A stretch of DNA of 59,257 nt from Obelidium mucronatum. Taxonomy: Eukaryota > Chytridiomycota > Chytridiomycetes > Chytridiales > Chytriomycetaceae. A program made the translations under genes and the position numbers. Positions 1 through 10,289 of the stretch are shown piece by piece. The stretch lies in contig JAIVFH010000167.1 of the NCBI GenBank assembly GCA_025765595.1, positions 1 to 59,257 of the forward strand. The letters run 5' to 3'. The notes beneath the pieces were generated by a model that saw only the letters and a list, made by a program, of their open reading frames with translations, did no database searches and was not told the origin of the DNA. Position 1 is the stretch's first letter. Each line of letters begins with the position of its first letter.

Positions 1-250
1 GTGCTAGCGTGGCGCCGTTGGCACGCCTATGTTGGCAGAAATTCCGCGCACAACACGAAAAGAAAAAAGAGGTTGCCGATTTGTGGCAGAAACCATGTGT
101 AGAGCAATTTTTTTTTTTTTTGTTTTTGCTTTGGCGCAGTACTTGCCGCCATTGTTGAAAGCAATAGTGACCACAGACTCCATGGAGCGAGCGCCAAATT
201 ATGCAGGATGTGTCTTGGAGATTTTTGCGTGCAGCCGCGAAAAAAACTAC
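1..250. repeat. Direct repeat, left copy (about 250 bp)
   Basis: This block is repeated almost exactly at 705-963, giving a period of about 704 bp. The two copies differ mainly by a 10-bp insertion in the right copy, just before the shared run ATTATGCAGG. The sequence has a long T tract near 110 and A-rich runs. No protein family was recognised in either copy. The sequence between the copies (251-704) holds no recognised gene. Confidence 0.85.
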
Positions 251-704
251 AGCACACTGTATTCCCGCGTGGTCTCCCACCGCAGTACTGACAATGCCAT
301 CACCAGCTTAACTTCGGAGATCGGACGGGATCCGGTGCTTTTTGGTGTGTATGGCCGTAGTTGCAGGTTCTGTTTCTGTGTTGCGCTTTATACGATTGAC
401 AGCTGTCAAAAACAGCAAACTATGAAAAAAAAAACTCTTTTTTCTTTGGAACCAGGGCGGCCCTTGAAATAAAGCCGGCTGTCAAAAAATAAAATTTGTT
501 GTCTTGACAAACTGATTACCATAACAGATGTCCGCCTGCCTGTTTCTTTAGTTTTGGCTGCTATGAGGCATCTCAAAAATGGAGAAAAGTCTGGGCAAGG
601 CTTCTTCAAAGTTTGGAAGAGATGCGAGCCAGGTAGAGCGCGTGAAAACTAGAAAAGGGAATTCAAAACAAAAGGCTCCTGCCCACTTTACGCAAGAAGC
701 CGGT

Positions 705-963
705 GTGCTAGCGTGGCGCCGTTGGCACGCCTATGTTGGCAGAAATTCCGCGCACAACACGAAAAGAAAAAAGAGGTTGCCGATTTGTGGCAGAAACCAT
801 GTGTAGAGCAATTTTTTTTTTTTTGTTTTTGCTTTGGCGCAGTACTTGCCGCCATTGTTGAAAGCAATAGTGACCACAGACTCCATGGAGCGAGCGCCAA
901 AGAAGGCGTAATTATGCAGGATGTGTCTTGGAGATTTTTGCGTGCAGCCGCGAAAAAAACTAC
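705..963. repeat. Direct repeat, right copy
   Basis: Second copy of the block at 1-250, in the same orientation. It starts with GTGCTAGCGTGGCGCC, as the first copy does, and ends with the GCAGCCGCG-A7-CTAC run. The sequence from 964 to about 1080 holds nothing recognised and runs into the copia LTR. Confidence 0.85.
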
Positions 964-1080
964 TGCAAAGTGCGCATTCATCCACTCCACATATTCCTTC
1001 ATTGCCAACCGCAAATCTTCTAAATTATCAGACGCTTGATTGCTTGAGTGTTCTCCAAGATGTAGGGAATACAGAAACAG

Positions 1081-1350
1081 CAGCACTGGACAATCACAGC
1101 CGCTAGATGTTGTATGGCTAAGAGGTAGCTTATGACTCTCAGGGGAAGGGGCGGTGGACGTCGCTTGCGCACGAGCTACTTCCGCAGAAGCAACAAGGGT
1201 GAAGTATCATTCACGCGCACACTTCTCCACATGTTTGTCCCCTTTCCGGTGAAGGACATTTCCTCCTATTTATACCTTTCGAACTCTGAAACATTGGGGT
1301 GTTTCCTAAGAACTCTAAGGCCATGCCCCGCACGCCTACAGATTCTAACA
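1081..1350 (-). repeat. copia 3' LTR
   Basis: On the minus strand it starts TGTTAGAATCTGTAGG, right after a purine-rich stretch ending GGGAG that fits a polypurine tract. It matches 9523-9805 over most of its length, including a shared 21-bp block (TCTAGCGGCTGTGATTGTCC) beyond the TACAACA motif. It has an AT-rich segment with TATTTATAC that is absent from the right LTR. It lacks the tandem 20-bp duplication seen in the right LTR. Confidence 0.75.
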
Positions 1351-1382
1351 CTCCCAGTTCTGAACAATAAACCAGACTTTAT

Positions 1383-2078
1383 TGCAGGTTGCTTGTCAAC
1401 CTGTCATGTTAAGGGGGAGTTTGAGGGGGTTGAAGGCCAATTCCTTGTAGTTCTATTTATAGAAAAGATGTTCCTAATGGTTTGAGGGTTAAGAAGGGGG
1501 TTTTTAATAGCTCTATTTTTAGAAAATGGACATGTTCAAGCTGTAGCTTCCCTGGCAATTAAAGGAAAATTGACTTGGAAACAAAGTAACTCCAGACAAC
1601 ACAACTGTCTCAAGAAGGGTTTTTTGACCTGAGTAATCATGTTTTGCTTATTTTATTTTCTAGCTGCTGTCATGTCATGCTTGTCCACCTGAAAACCAGA
1701 ATAAGCTTTCCTCTAATTGATTTCATCAACTAACGCAAAACATGGAAGCTCTAAAAGAAGGCAAAATAAGAAGTGACTCAAGGCAAGATTAATGCCTTGT
1801 AAGCAGTACAGATTGCAGGCAGACTCATGATGAGCATCTGTCTGCTTTTTGCTTGTTTGACATCTTTTGGTCATACCCCAAGATTTTAAATTTGGAAACA
1901 AAGAAGACAGCCTCTTTAAATCTTCTAGCAATTAAAATAGAAATTCTGACTTATCGCAAACACCCCTAAAAGAAATTTTCTGCTTACAAGTGTTGCAATT
2001 CCATTAAGTCCTAATTTCTCTGGAGTTGCAACCTGCACTGCGAAGAAGCAAAGTGACTGAGCGTATGTCTCTAGTTTA
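1383..2078 (-). repeat. Dispersed 0.6-kb repeat, copy within the copia 3' region
   Basis: On the minus strand this runs from ACTAGAGACATACGCTCAG to the GCAACCTGC/GCAGGTTGC arms. It is a diverged copy of the insert that interrupts the Ty3-like RT in each array unit (14366-14946 and equivalents). It contains GCAGGTTGC near one end and its inverse at the other, TATAAATAG-like stretches and an AAGGGGGAG purine run. It has no coding capacity. It could be a solo LTR or another non-autonomous element; the ends are not firmly fixed. Confidence 0.6.
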
Positions 2079-2292
2079 AATAGACTTCAATAAAAGCTGC
2101 CTGTCTAGATAAACTCCCCCGATACAACATCTGAGCAAACTATGGTCAACAACCATCTAACTGTTTCTCAGTTGCTTCTCCTTGGAGAACATGTAAATAT
2201 GTCATACCAGGGCGTCTTCAATGACCGACAAAGATTTGGCAGACCAACAGCTTGGTTCCAATATGTTCAAAGGGCCGGGAATGTGATTGCAA

Positions 2293-2736
2293 TCAGTCAC
2301 ACCTTCTTCGTAGAATTCCCGCACCTTCCAATACCTTTGGTTCATCTTCAGTTCTTTTGTTCTCGTGCACTCGCTCAACAAAAGCTGTATTATCACTGAA
2401 CATAGCCAAGGGCGTTGTCAAATCGATATTCAAATCTTTGCACAAGTCCAACAGGTAAGGAACTTCCAGAGATCCTTGATAGAAAGCAACATGTTCGGCT
2501 GCAGTTTTATCCACAGTAACAAGTCCTTGCTTACAAGACCTCCACGACACCGGAGATTTTCCCATGGACTTGAAAATCCAACCAGTTTGAGCTTTCCCGC
2601 TTGCACTGTCCTGCTCAGACACGTCCGTTAATCCAACAAAATGGATCTGCTTTGGAACAGGATTTGGCGCACGGAAATACACAATGCCCAAATCGAGCGC
2701 ATGTGCCCACAAGCTTACACTTAACGACATGTCCAA
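2293..2736 (-). pseudogene. copia RNase H domain
   Basis: The minus-strand translation carries a copia RNase H pattern. It has a D at GLTDVSEQDSASGKAQTGWI, then SPVSWRSCKQGLVTVDKTAAEH (SW-x-S-K/C-KQ, then the E of the catalytic set) and a DN motif (MFSDNTAFV). This domain is the last in copia pol and degrades RNA in the RNA/DNA hybrid during reverse transcription. The upstream linker toward RT is frameshifted, so it is a fossil rather than a working enzyme. Confidence 0.8.
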
Positions 2737-3004
2737 TCAACTTACAACACAAGGATACATGATGCTACCAATTAGCAAATTGTAATCATACTTTGACACA
2801 TCCAAGGGTTGCTTGTCATCTCTTTGAACAGAATAATCAGCACTAGTCTCCATGGGGGTAGTGATCCCACTACACTTTTCCATCTTGAATTATTTCAAGA
2901 TACGCTCCATGTACTTTGCCTGATGCATGAACATGTAACTTCGATCTGACACATATTCTAGTTCAAGTCCTGAATGATATTCACAACAGCCCTGATACTT
3001 GACG

Positions 3005-3711
3005 TCAATTCAATGCAGTGACAATTGACTCCACAATCAATTTGTGACAGACAATCAGAATATCATCAACGTAAAATGCGACCCATATAGTAAATCCATA
3101 TAGTAAATCCATCAACGACTTTGACAAATAAACAAGGATCCGCAAACGTTTGCGAGAAACCAAGTTCGACAAGGATTGTACATAACTTGCGATACCAAAG
3201 CAAACCATCCTTTCTTCTTGTAACTCGGGGGCGGTCAAACATAGACTATCACGTCCAGAACTCCATTCAAATACGCACCCACAGCGTCCGCTAGGAATAG
3301 ACCGAGTCCAAACCAGGCAGCTGCGGCTATCAAGAACCGTAATGTAGTCATTTTGATCACCGGGGAATACGTCTCAACGAAATTGACCCCATATTTCTGG
3401 TAATCGCCTCGCACTACTACGCGCATCTTGAACTTCTCCACCTTACCTGGCAAATCTTTCCCGTTCTTCACAGCGTAGATTTCCTGAGTAGGGAGTATCT
3501 CCGTTCCAGGAGGCACGTCACGCTCAAGCATTTCATCGTGTGTACCATGATTTGCTATATTTGCGTACTCCGCGTCTTCTGCATCCAACCATTCTTTAAC
3601 ATTTCCCGTCAAGTATACATCTTTATGTCTTAAGGGAATCTTCCCATCCCAATCCAAGCCCACAGTCTTTGTGTACTCAGTAGCATTTGGGGACTTGCTT
3701 GACGCATTCAA
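3005..3711 (-). pseudogene. copia reverse transcriptase
   Basis: Two adjacent minus-strand frames make up a copia RT. The first (3711-3235) has the conserved opening with KMRVVVRGDYQKYGVNFVET followed by the YSPVIK and TTLRFL block and a D-x-x-x-AYLNG motif. The second (3238-3005) holds the catalytic VDDIL motif (FYVDDILIVC). The break near 3235 is a frameshift and part of the palm is scrambled, so it is inactive. The order INT before RT, and the K-R-V-V-V-R-G-D-Y-Q type signature, assign it to Ty1/copia and not Ty3. Confidence 0.85.
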
Positions 3712-3858
3712 GCAGTATACAAGAGTCGCCGGGTATTCAAAGATAGGAACGAACGACTGCGTGATTTACCACTTGAGCTAACGTATTGTAACTCCGAGCA
3801 AAAATCTCTTTCTCCTTCTGCAGTAAAGACTTCCTGAGCTTCCTCCGGGAATTGCAAC

Positions 3859-4690
3859 TCAGTACACGCGTCTGGTCTTAGACTTCGTACAATCTTGGAA
3901 TCTGTGAAAACTCAGCATCCCATGATCATTGATGCATCTTATAATTGACGGAGAGTGATGTCCAACGTAAATCTTTGTAGCTACATCCGCTGACAATTCT
4001 CCTTTCTTGCCCTTCTTGAAGACAGGCACAAGAGCTTTACACCCAAAGACTCGGTGAAGACCTATCTCAGGTTTTATGCCATAATAGCGCAAGAACGGAC
4101 TTTCCATATCATTGTGCTGGTTTGGCCATAAATTACGTAAATCGTTAGCGACGATGGCTGCGTATCCCCAGAGCTCTTTGGAGAACAACGCGTGAATATG
4201 AATTGTCCAAGACACACTCTTCACGTGACCAACAGTCCGCTCAGCAACTGCATCCATGTGTGGATAATCCACCACAATGGTCTCAACCGTAATCCCTCTA
4301 ACTTTGCAGAGTTCTATGAAGCAATTGTTGGTTGCAATTTCCCCATTGTCCATCTGCAAAACACAAACTGGTCTTTGCACAGTCTGTTCAATTAAAGCCA
4401 TCACTATTAATAGTTTGGCTAACACAAGCGATTTGCGTTGAAGTAACCTTAAGAAGGAGAAACGCAAGAAATCATCCACAACGATTAGAAAATAATGGTA
4501 CACCTGACCGTTATAATAGAATCTGTCCGCAAATTTGCCAGTAACATCGGCATGTAACATTCCGCCTGGGCCAGTTGCCTTGATTACAGTCCAACGAGAC
4601 TCTGAACCAACTTTGGCCCCCCAGCGATGCACGACTTGCATTGATGCTTGTTGTCTATCAGGATCGACTTAAACTGGTCAGAATTAACCG
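3859..4690 (-). pseudogene. copia integrase
   Basis: A 260-residue open frame reads as a retroviral-type integrase core. The first Asp is in LHADVTGKF, the second in VLQMDNGE, and the Glu in AVAERTVGHVK, giving the D-D-E triad. The Y-x-x-x-IVVDDFLRFSFLRLLQRKS block is typical of copia integrases. A CxxC pair (HQCKSC) just upstream, in another frame, belongs to the pre-integrase zinc finger. Downstream, 3712-3858 is a degraded linker to RT. Probably dead, because the flanking domains are frameshifted. Confidence 0.85.
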
Positions 4691-4988
4691 AACCACAATC
4701 AATCATCGACATCAAGTACTTCGGTGAATCAGACGCAAATCAACCTTGATCGTCGCCGCATTTGCGAAAACTCGATTAACAACCTCAAATTGCAACATCT
4801 TTCGGAATCAGCGTCGTATTGCATCCGCGATCCAAAATCCCTTCGTAGAGTTGTGACATTTCTTTCAAAGTCTCTTAACAATACAATGGAAAACAACAAT
4901 GCGACTTTACTTAAAAACAACAACAATTTCCCACTTTCCTCTGGTAACAACACAAGTTGCTGCAACAATGCCTCCGGTGGGTTTGGGC

Positions 4989-7900
4989 CAGCCCGGGGTC
5001 CGAGTGGCACGCGCAATTTGGGGTCCGATTCGGGCCCTATTTAGGACCCGAATCGGACTCCGAATCGGATCCGGATCAGACTGAGAGCAATTCGGAGCCT
5101 ATTTGGCCCCAATTGGAGCTCCAATAGGAATTCCAATTGGAAAAAACGCGTTTTTTCATTACTCCTAATCGGATTTTTAGCTCCTAATAGGAGCGCTACT
5201 AGCGTTTTTCACTCCTAATAGCAAACCAATTGGACCCATTAGGAGCCCTAATGGGGAGTTTTCCACCGATAACGACCCTTTGCACCGGTGAACATAGAGC
5301 AACCAAGAGCAAATATTACGCAGCCGCACGATGCAGACTGTAGCAACTTTACTGCTTTTAACGTAATGAAATTATCAAATAAAAATTTTCTCAACTCTGC
5401 GCTTGCACATATTTCCATCCCCATTAAAATTTCATGGCAAATTTTTTTCCCATCATCAATTTTCCACCCTGCATGTTTATTAAAAATTTTAATACGTGCC
5501 TGAGAGAGAAAATTTAAAATTTATCACACAAGCCTAACTTTGAATACTTGCCTCACCAGATCATCTTCAAAGCCACTGCCATTTCTAAACTGCTCTATGA
5601 CCACATATATTAATTCTTGATTGCATGCAAACATAGCTACTTATTTTGTAGTGAATAAATTCCTGATTGTGAAATCTGAAGCATTAATTAACTTGATTTG
5701 AATTCAAAAGGTAGCTCAGTCAAATAGAAATAACAATGGAATAATAATGATTTGTAACATATGTGTGACACAAGCTTGTTTAACAATTGGGGAAGCGAGC
5801 CGGACTTCGCGAGGATACCGGTCGTTTCAAGAGCCACTCACGGGCGGCTTGCGATCTGTTGACGAGCCGCAAACGAGCCGCTTGTGATCTGTGCCACGGC
5901 CTGTGAGCAGGCCGCTCTGTACCTTTTTATGTGGGAACGAGCCACAAGCCACTGGTTCACAGGCCGCTACCCCCCAACCATCACTAAAACTCAAGAATAA
6001 GTCACAAAAAATGTATAAAATAAGGAAAATAGCTGTTTATTATTAATAAATAATTAAATAAATGGATAGTAAATAAATGCACATTGCTCAACCCAAAGCT
6101 TGCAAAACTGATTCCCGTATCTTCCGATTACAATCTGTGGCATCGCGATTGATGTTGAAGGTAACCCCCCGCGTGTCCACCACAGCGTTTTCTGCAAGCT
6201 TTCCTGGTTATTCTTCACTGCCCAGCTCGCTGTTCCCATTCCATCTGCCAGAATCAGCCGGATTCTCCGCTTTCTAGTATATGTTGCAAAAAGGCTGAAA
6301 GTAAAACAAGGAAGCAAGAAGATGGAAAGGATGAAGCAGGCAAAAGTGGGATCAAAGAGGAAGTGATATCACCAAGTACAGAAGCGCATGCAATAAAGGA
6401 AAACCCTCTGACACAATTAAGGGATTTTTCCTTGCCAATACATTGGACCTACAGCGTTGTGTTGACTGTGACTGGCTGCTTTGCCCCACCAGGCTGACGC
6501 AAACCTATTAAAACTGAATTAGAAAGAAGACACGCATTCTGGACTGCAACAAACAAGAAAAATAAAAACAAACAACCAACATGACCTTCATAGATATAGC
6601 AAGAGCTGCAGTTGGGCTGGCCAACAAGTTGCAGAAGATTGGTGCAGGATTTTTTAAGGAAAGAAAAGAAAAAAACAAAGGAAAAGAGGAAAATTAAAAC
6701 TGTCTACACAATCAATTGGAAAGGTAGTAAACGTTGTTTTTACAACTTGAACGCTTTGGAAACCACTGTCTTTTCATATTCCCTGACTGGAATTGTAAAA
6801 ACCAATTCATAAAATCACAGAAGACCAAACTAAACATATAAACCAGAACTGCCTTTTAAAATAACAAGCTGCAAAGATCTTTCTTGATGAAGGTGTTGCC
6901 TGCTGGATGAGAGTGTTGTTTGTTTTTCATTTCCCACCGCTCCTGTCAAAAAAAAATTAAACAAAAAATACAAAACCATTCTGAGCAGTCTGTGGTGATG
7001 AATGGGCTTTCTCATTCTCCCATTCCACAATCAACCAGATGATGAATGGGCTTTCTTGTTCTCTCTGTTGTGGGGCTGCTCTGGTCTTGGTGTTTTCAGC
7101 CTTGGGGTATCCACACAATGTCCTACCTGCCTGCCACTGAAAACACACATATTTGTATTTTCCTTATTTTTATTCAACTCTCTCTGTATCGAATCTGGTG
7201 CTAAATTGATGTATTTTGTACCAGTAGTTGGTTTGCCGCATTGCCAGCCAATCACTTCTGCCACCTCTATTAAAACAGATGCTCAAAATGATGAAAATCA
7301 GATGATGAAAGGGCTTTCTCTTTCTCTCTGGCTTCTTGTCTGCTGTTCTGTCTGCAACATTGCCATGCTGCAGAACTGCCGCTATGCCACACACCCTCTC
7401 TCTCCTAAATACATCAATGCATCAGTTACAATGCTTGAATTGCAGATAAAAAGCAGATGAGGAAAGGGCTTTCTCTTTCTCTCTGCTTTTTGTGCTGTTG
7501 TCACAGTAAGACCTGGTGCCGCTCCAATTTGCTGGAATATTAATTCAACACAGACAAACTTGCAAACAATGGTGAGCTCTAGTCTAAATTTTCCTTTGTT
7601 TTCTATTGTAGTCTTCCATTTTTATTTTTTGAATGACAGATGGATGTGTTGCAAAGCAAGTCCCACTATTCAAGCACAATTCATTTATGTTAAATTCAAT
7701 GGAGCAAAGGTCCGGCTATGGGGACACTACCAGTTGCGCTGCAAGCCAATTCTGGCAGCTTCATCCAAGTGTTCCACCACCTGCACTTCTACAAGGCTGG
7801 GTAAAGCGGCCACCAGCGCAAGCCAGAGACGTACACGGTGGTTTGGGCCTTTGAAAACAACCAACACGTCAAGAAGGCATGGTAGCGGGAGCCGCTTCAG

Positions 7901-8736
7901 GAAGGAAGCGCAAGCAAAAAGGCAAAGCGCTGATTGGGGCGTTGTTTTATTTATTGTTTCCTCAATATTTTGTTAATTTCAACTTCGCGCATCCTTTTTT
8001 GTTTTTTTTATTGTTGGTACTTAAGATTTTGTTTATTACTTTAAATACATATATTATGGTTTTAAAACTTTTCTGCTCATTGTTTCTTACCTTTTTTGAA
8101 ATAAAGTAAGGACTAGCTTTCAACTGGCTCTCCCCTGGCTGTCAACTGGCTTGCGGCCTGTGAACTAACAGCAACGCGGCTGGCTTTCCACTGGTTAGCG
8201 GCTCGCACGCGGGGCGCCCACAGGTCGCGAGCGGCCTGCTAAGCGGCCCGTTAGCGGCTCGCAAGGTCCGGCTCGCTATGGGGACACTTGTATAACGTCA
8301 TTCATTAAACCCATTGAGGGCACTGGGCGACAACTTTTTCAATTTGAGTGAAAATTTTGGCAGAAAATTTCAGGATGCTCAGAAAAATTTTCTGATGGCT
8401 TCAAACCCCACCAGATGCACAAAGCTTTTGAGATTTGGAGTCCTAACGGGGATCCTAGTAGGACCCCTAGCCGCTTTTGACTAGCTTTCCGACTAGGACT
8501 ATCAACTCGCTATTAGCAATGGGCTGAAAAAGCTGTTAGGAGCTGAAAATCCAATTGGAAGCGCATTTGGAGCTCAATTGGAGTCCGTTTGGAGTGCCGT
8601 TAGGCCTAACGGACAGCCCAGTCCGATTCGGACTCCAATTTGGACCCGAATCGGGCCCTAGTTGGACTCCGAATCGTTTTCCGAATAGGAGTCCGAATAG
8701 GGTCCAAATCAGGAGTGCCGCTCGCTATAGTACGTG
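4989..8736. mobile_element. Palindrome-rich TIR element (3.75 kb) with perfect 8-bp target duplication
   Basis: The ends are CAGCCCGGGGTCCGAGTGGC at 4989 and, inverted, CACGTACTATAGCGAGCGGC at 8736. The shared core of the inverted ends is CGAGYGGCAC. Both sides are flanked by GTTTGGGC (4981-4988 and 8737-8744), an 8-bp duplication as made by hAT-type and KDZ-type transposases. The outer parts (4989-5270, 8420-8736) are mosaics of short palindromic words such as CCTAATAGG and GATTCGGAC. The middle carries a nested KDZ-like derivative (5785-8286). 5275-5784 and 8297-8420 hold no recognised gene. Excision in silico rejoins copia coding sequence. It is the large relative of the 531-bp element at 35662-36192, in opposite orientation. 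Confidence 0.85.
5785..8286 (+). mobile_element. Internally deleted KDZ-like transposon derivative (2.5 kb)
   Basis: The termini are inverted repeats sharing AGCGAGCCGGACYTYGCGAG. They are flanked by near-identical direct repeats CTTGTTTAAC (5775-5784) and CTTGTATAAC (8287-8296). The subterminal zones are rich in AGCCGCT/GCGACCTG words. Inside, 5990-6290 matches the 3' end of the minus-strand 2OG dioxygenase gene. 6290-6370 matches the basic C-terminus of the JmjC gene. 6370-6660 matches the leader and first codons of the transposase at 36642. So one copy of a larger element lost the middle of its cargo. From 6997 to 7490 it has four copies of a 31-bp motif. A degenerate coding stretch near 7660-7940 was not recognised. 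Confidence 0.75.
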
Positions 8737-8744
8737 GTTTGGGC

Positions 8745-9271
8745 AAACGCACTTGTTTACAAATGGGACAAACTTTGCGTCCAGAGTTCTTTTGTTCAAC
8801 TGACCTATCTCCGTCAACGTTAGACGTTTCTAGACAGGATAGCAAGTGTCACTCAAGAGGATGCGCTTATTCTCTGGCTTCGCTTCTTGGTCTTTTGACA
8901 TCCTTTGTTTGCAGAACAGACGGCGTTAAATTCAAACAATAGCAAGAAGCCCTGAAATCGCCTCTGCACAAGAGATACCGAAATCCGTTTTCGAAAGCGA
9001 TTTTGGTGCAGGCCGTCATAGCTTAGAGATAACTTTTTATTTAATAAACAACTACTAAAACATAAAGAAAACATTCTTTTATGAGTTTGACGACGTTGGG
9101 TCTGCTCTCGAATGGTTCTAAGTTCAGCAACACCACTATCATTGTAACAACACATGCAGGTGCAAACCTACCCAAAAACCGGCATCGTTTTGTTACATGA
9201 TCAGTAGGATCGTAAATCCACAGAGCATTCCCCAACTCGACGCTGGGGAGCGATGATCGTTGGCCTGTCAA
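8745..9271 (-). pseudogene. copia protease and pre-integrase remnants
   Basis: On the minus strand, WIYDPTDHVTKR (about 9215-9180) resembles the copia protease segment W-I-x-D-S-G-A-x-x-H, but with D-P-T replacing D-S-G, so the active site looks lost. Downstream, GRKVCPICKQVRLPKP (about 8790-8745) is a CxxC pair of the pre-integrase zinc finger and runs straight into the target duplication of the TIR element. Removing that element continues the frame into 4988. 9272-9511 holds only degraded gag-region sequence. Confidence 0.5.
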
Positions 9272-9511
9272 ACCACAAACAAGTCAACCGCTTTGGCGCC
9301 CCAAGGTGCTTGCCCACCAAATTTGGTGAAATTTGGTGACAACATCGAAGGACTCGTTTTGATCACAGACCTATCAAGGCCCCACATGGCGTCGCCAGTC
9401 TCAGTGATAACTACATCTGAAACACCTGAAACTTTGAGGCATCAAACGATCAAACGCTTTGATCTAGCCAACGCATTCACAAAGCACATAACAACATAAG
9501 CCGAGCTGTTT

Positions 9512-9522
9512 GGGCTCATAAC
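9512..9522 (-). other. copia primer-binding site (half-tRNA, initiator Met)
   Basis: The plus strand reads GGGCTCATAAC, the sequence of a fungal initiator tRNA-Met anticodon arm; the minus strand is its complement GTTATGAGCCC. Copia-type elements are known to prime from an internal fragment of initiator tRNA-Met, and the position directly inside the 5' LTR fits. Repeated in the other array units at 18344-18354 and 27220-27230. Confidence 0.6.
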
Positions 9523-9805
9523 TTATCATAATCGGTAGGTGACGCAGCACCGGACAATCACAGCCGCTAGATGTTGTAGGGCTAAGAGGCAGCTTATGAC
9601 TCTCAGGGGAAGGGGCGGTGGACGTCGCTTGCGCACGAGCCTGGACGTCGCTTGCGCACGAGCATACTTCCGCACAGGTGACAAGGGTGAAGTATCATGC
9701 ACGCACACACTTCTCCACATGTTCGTCCCCTTTCCGGTGAAGGACATTTCCTCGTGTTTCCTAAGAACTCTAAGGCCATGCTTGGCACACCTACAGATTC
9801 TAACA
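9523..9805 (-). repeat. copia 5' LTR (array copy 1)
   Basis: On the minus strand it runs from TGTTAGAATCTGTAGG at 9805 to the primer-binding site at 9522. It matches the LTR at 1081-1350. It contains a tandem duplication of GGACGTCGCTTGCGCACGAG (about 9618-9662) that the left LTR lacks. It lies inside the first tandem unit and so is carried into each copy. Confidence 0.7.
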
Positions 9806-9884
9806 CAAATGCAACAGTCATGTACAGCAGCTCAAATTCACACAGCTGGATTTGTATAGAAGACCCAATTTAGCTGAATCTGCA

Positions 9885-10254
9885 TCATCCAAGATTGTGA
9901 CTTCTTGCCATCTCCCAATCTTTAGATGGCTCTGACACTTGATGCGGTATGTAAACAGAGCTGACAGGATAATAGGTAATTGTTTCGTAAATTCTTGAAT
10001 CAAAGACAGCCTCTGCTGTTTGTTTGGCTGCCAGGATGGGAACGCCAAAAGAAGTAGCTGAAATCCTGCAAACTGAGTGTTTGGTTGTAAGTCTTTTCAA
10101 AACTGCCGTAGATTGAAAACTCAGCTTGGAAGGCTGGGAACTGTTCTGCCAGTTGAGCTCCCATCTTGACATGTGAGGCAGGGATTTTCATTTTTTCGGC
10201 AAAGTTTTTTCCCCACGCAATCACCACCACTGCCACTGCCAGGCTCACTGCCAT
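9885..10254 (-). pseudogene. Unrecognised minus-strand coding remnant (copy 1)
   Basis: Two overlapping minus-strand frames read like one broken protein. The first contains KMGAQLAEQFPAFQAEFSIY. The second continues with VPILAAKQTAEAVFDSRIYE and then YPVSSVYIPHQVSEPSKDW. The switch lies around 10095. No family was recognised. The same sequence is present at 18717-19086 and 27602-27959 in the other units. It may be an exon of a gene cut by the copia insertion. Confidence 0.3.
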
Positions 10255-10289
10255 CCCTCTGAGTCAGCAACAACCCAAACCGACTGCCA

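Larger units (their letters stand above)
1081..9805 (-). mobile_element. Degenerate Ty1/copia LTR retrotransposon, interrupted by nested insertions
   Basis: Read on the minus strand the order is 5' LTR (9805 down to about 9523), primer-binding site (9522-9512), protease remnant, pre-integrase zinc finger, integrase, RT, RNase H, polypurine stretch and 3' LTR (1350 down to about 1081). PR-INT-RT-RH is the copia order; Ty3 has INT last. The two terminal blocks share TGTTAGAATCTGTAGG at the 5' side. A TIR element (4989-8736) sits between the pre-integrase region and the integrase. A 0.6-kb repeat (1383-2078) sits near the 3' end. Many stops and frameshifts show it is dead. No target duplication was seen: 5' of 1108 reads CTAGA and after 9805 reads CAAAT. 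Confidence 0.8.

Noticed and set aside
2142..2736. Plus-strand frames across the copia RNase H
   Set aside because: Shadow of the minus-strand RNase H, which matches the copia family.
9512..9522. Possible tRNA-Met gene
   Set aside because: Only the anticodon-arm sequence is present, with no acceptor, D or T arms. It is better explained as a retrotransposon primer-binding site.
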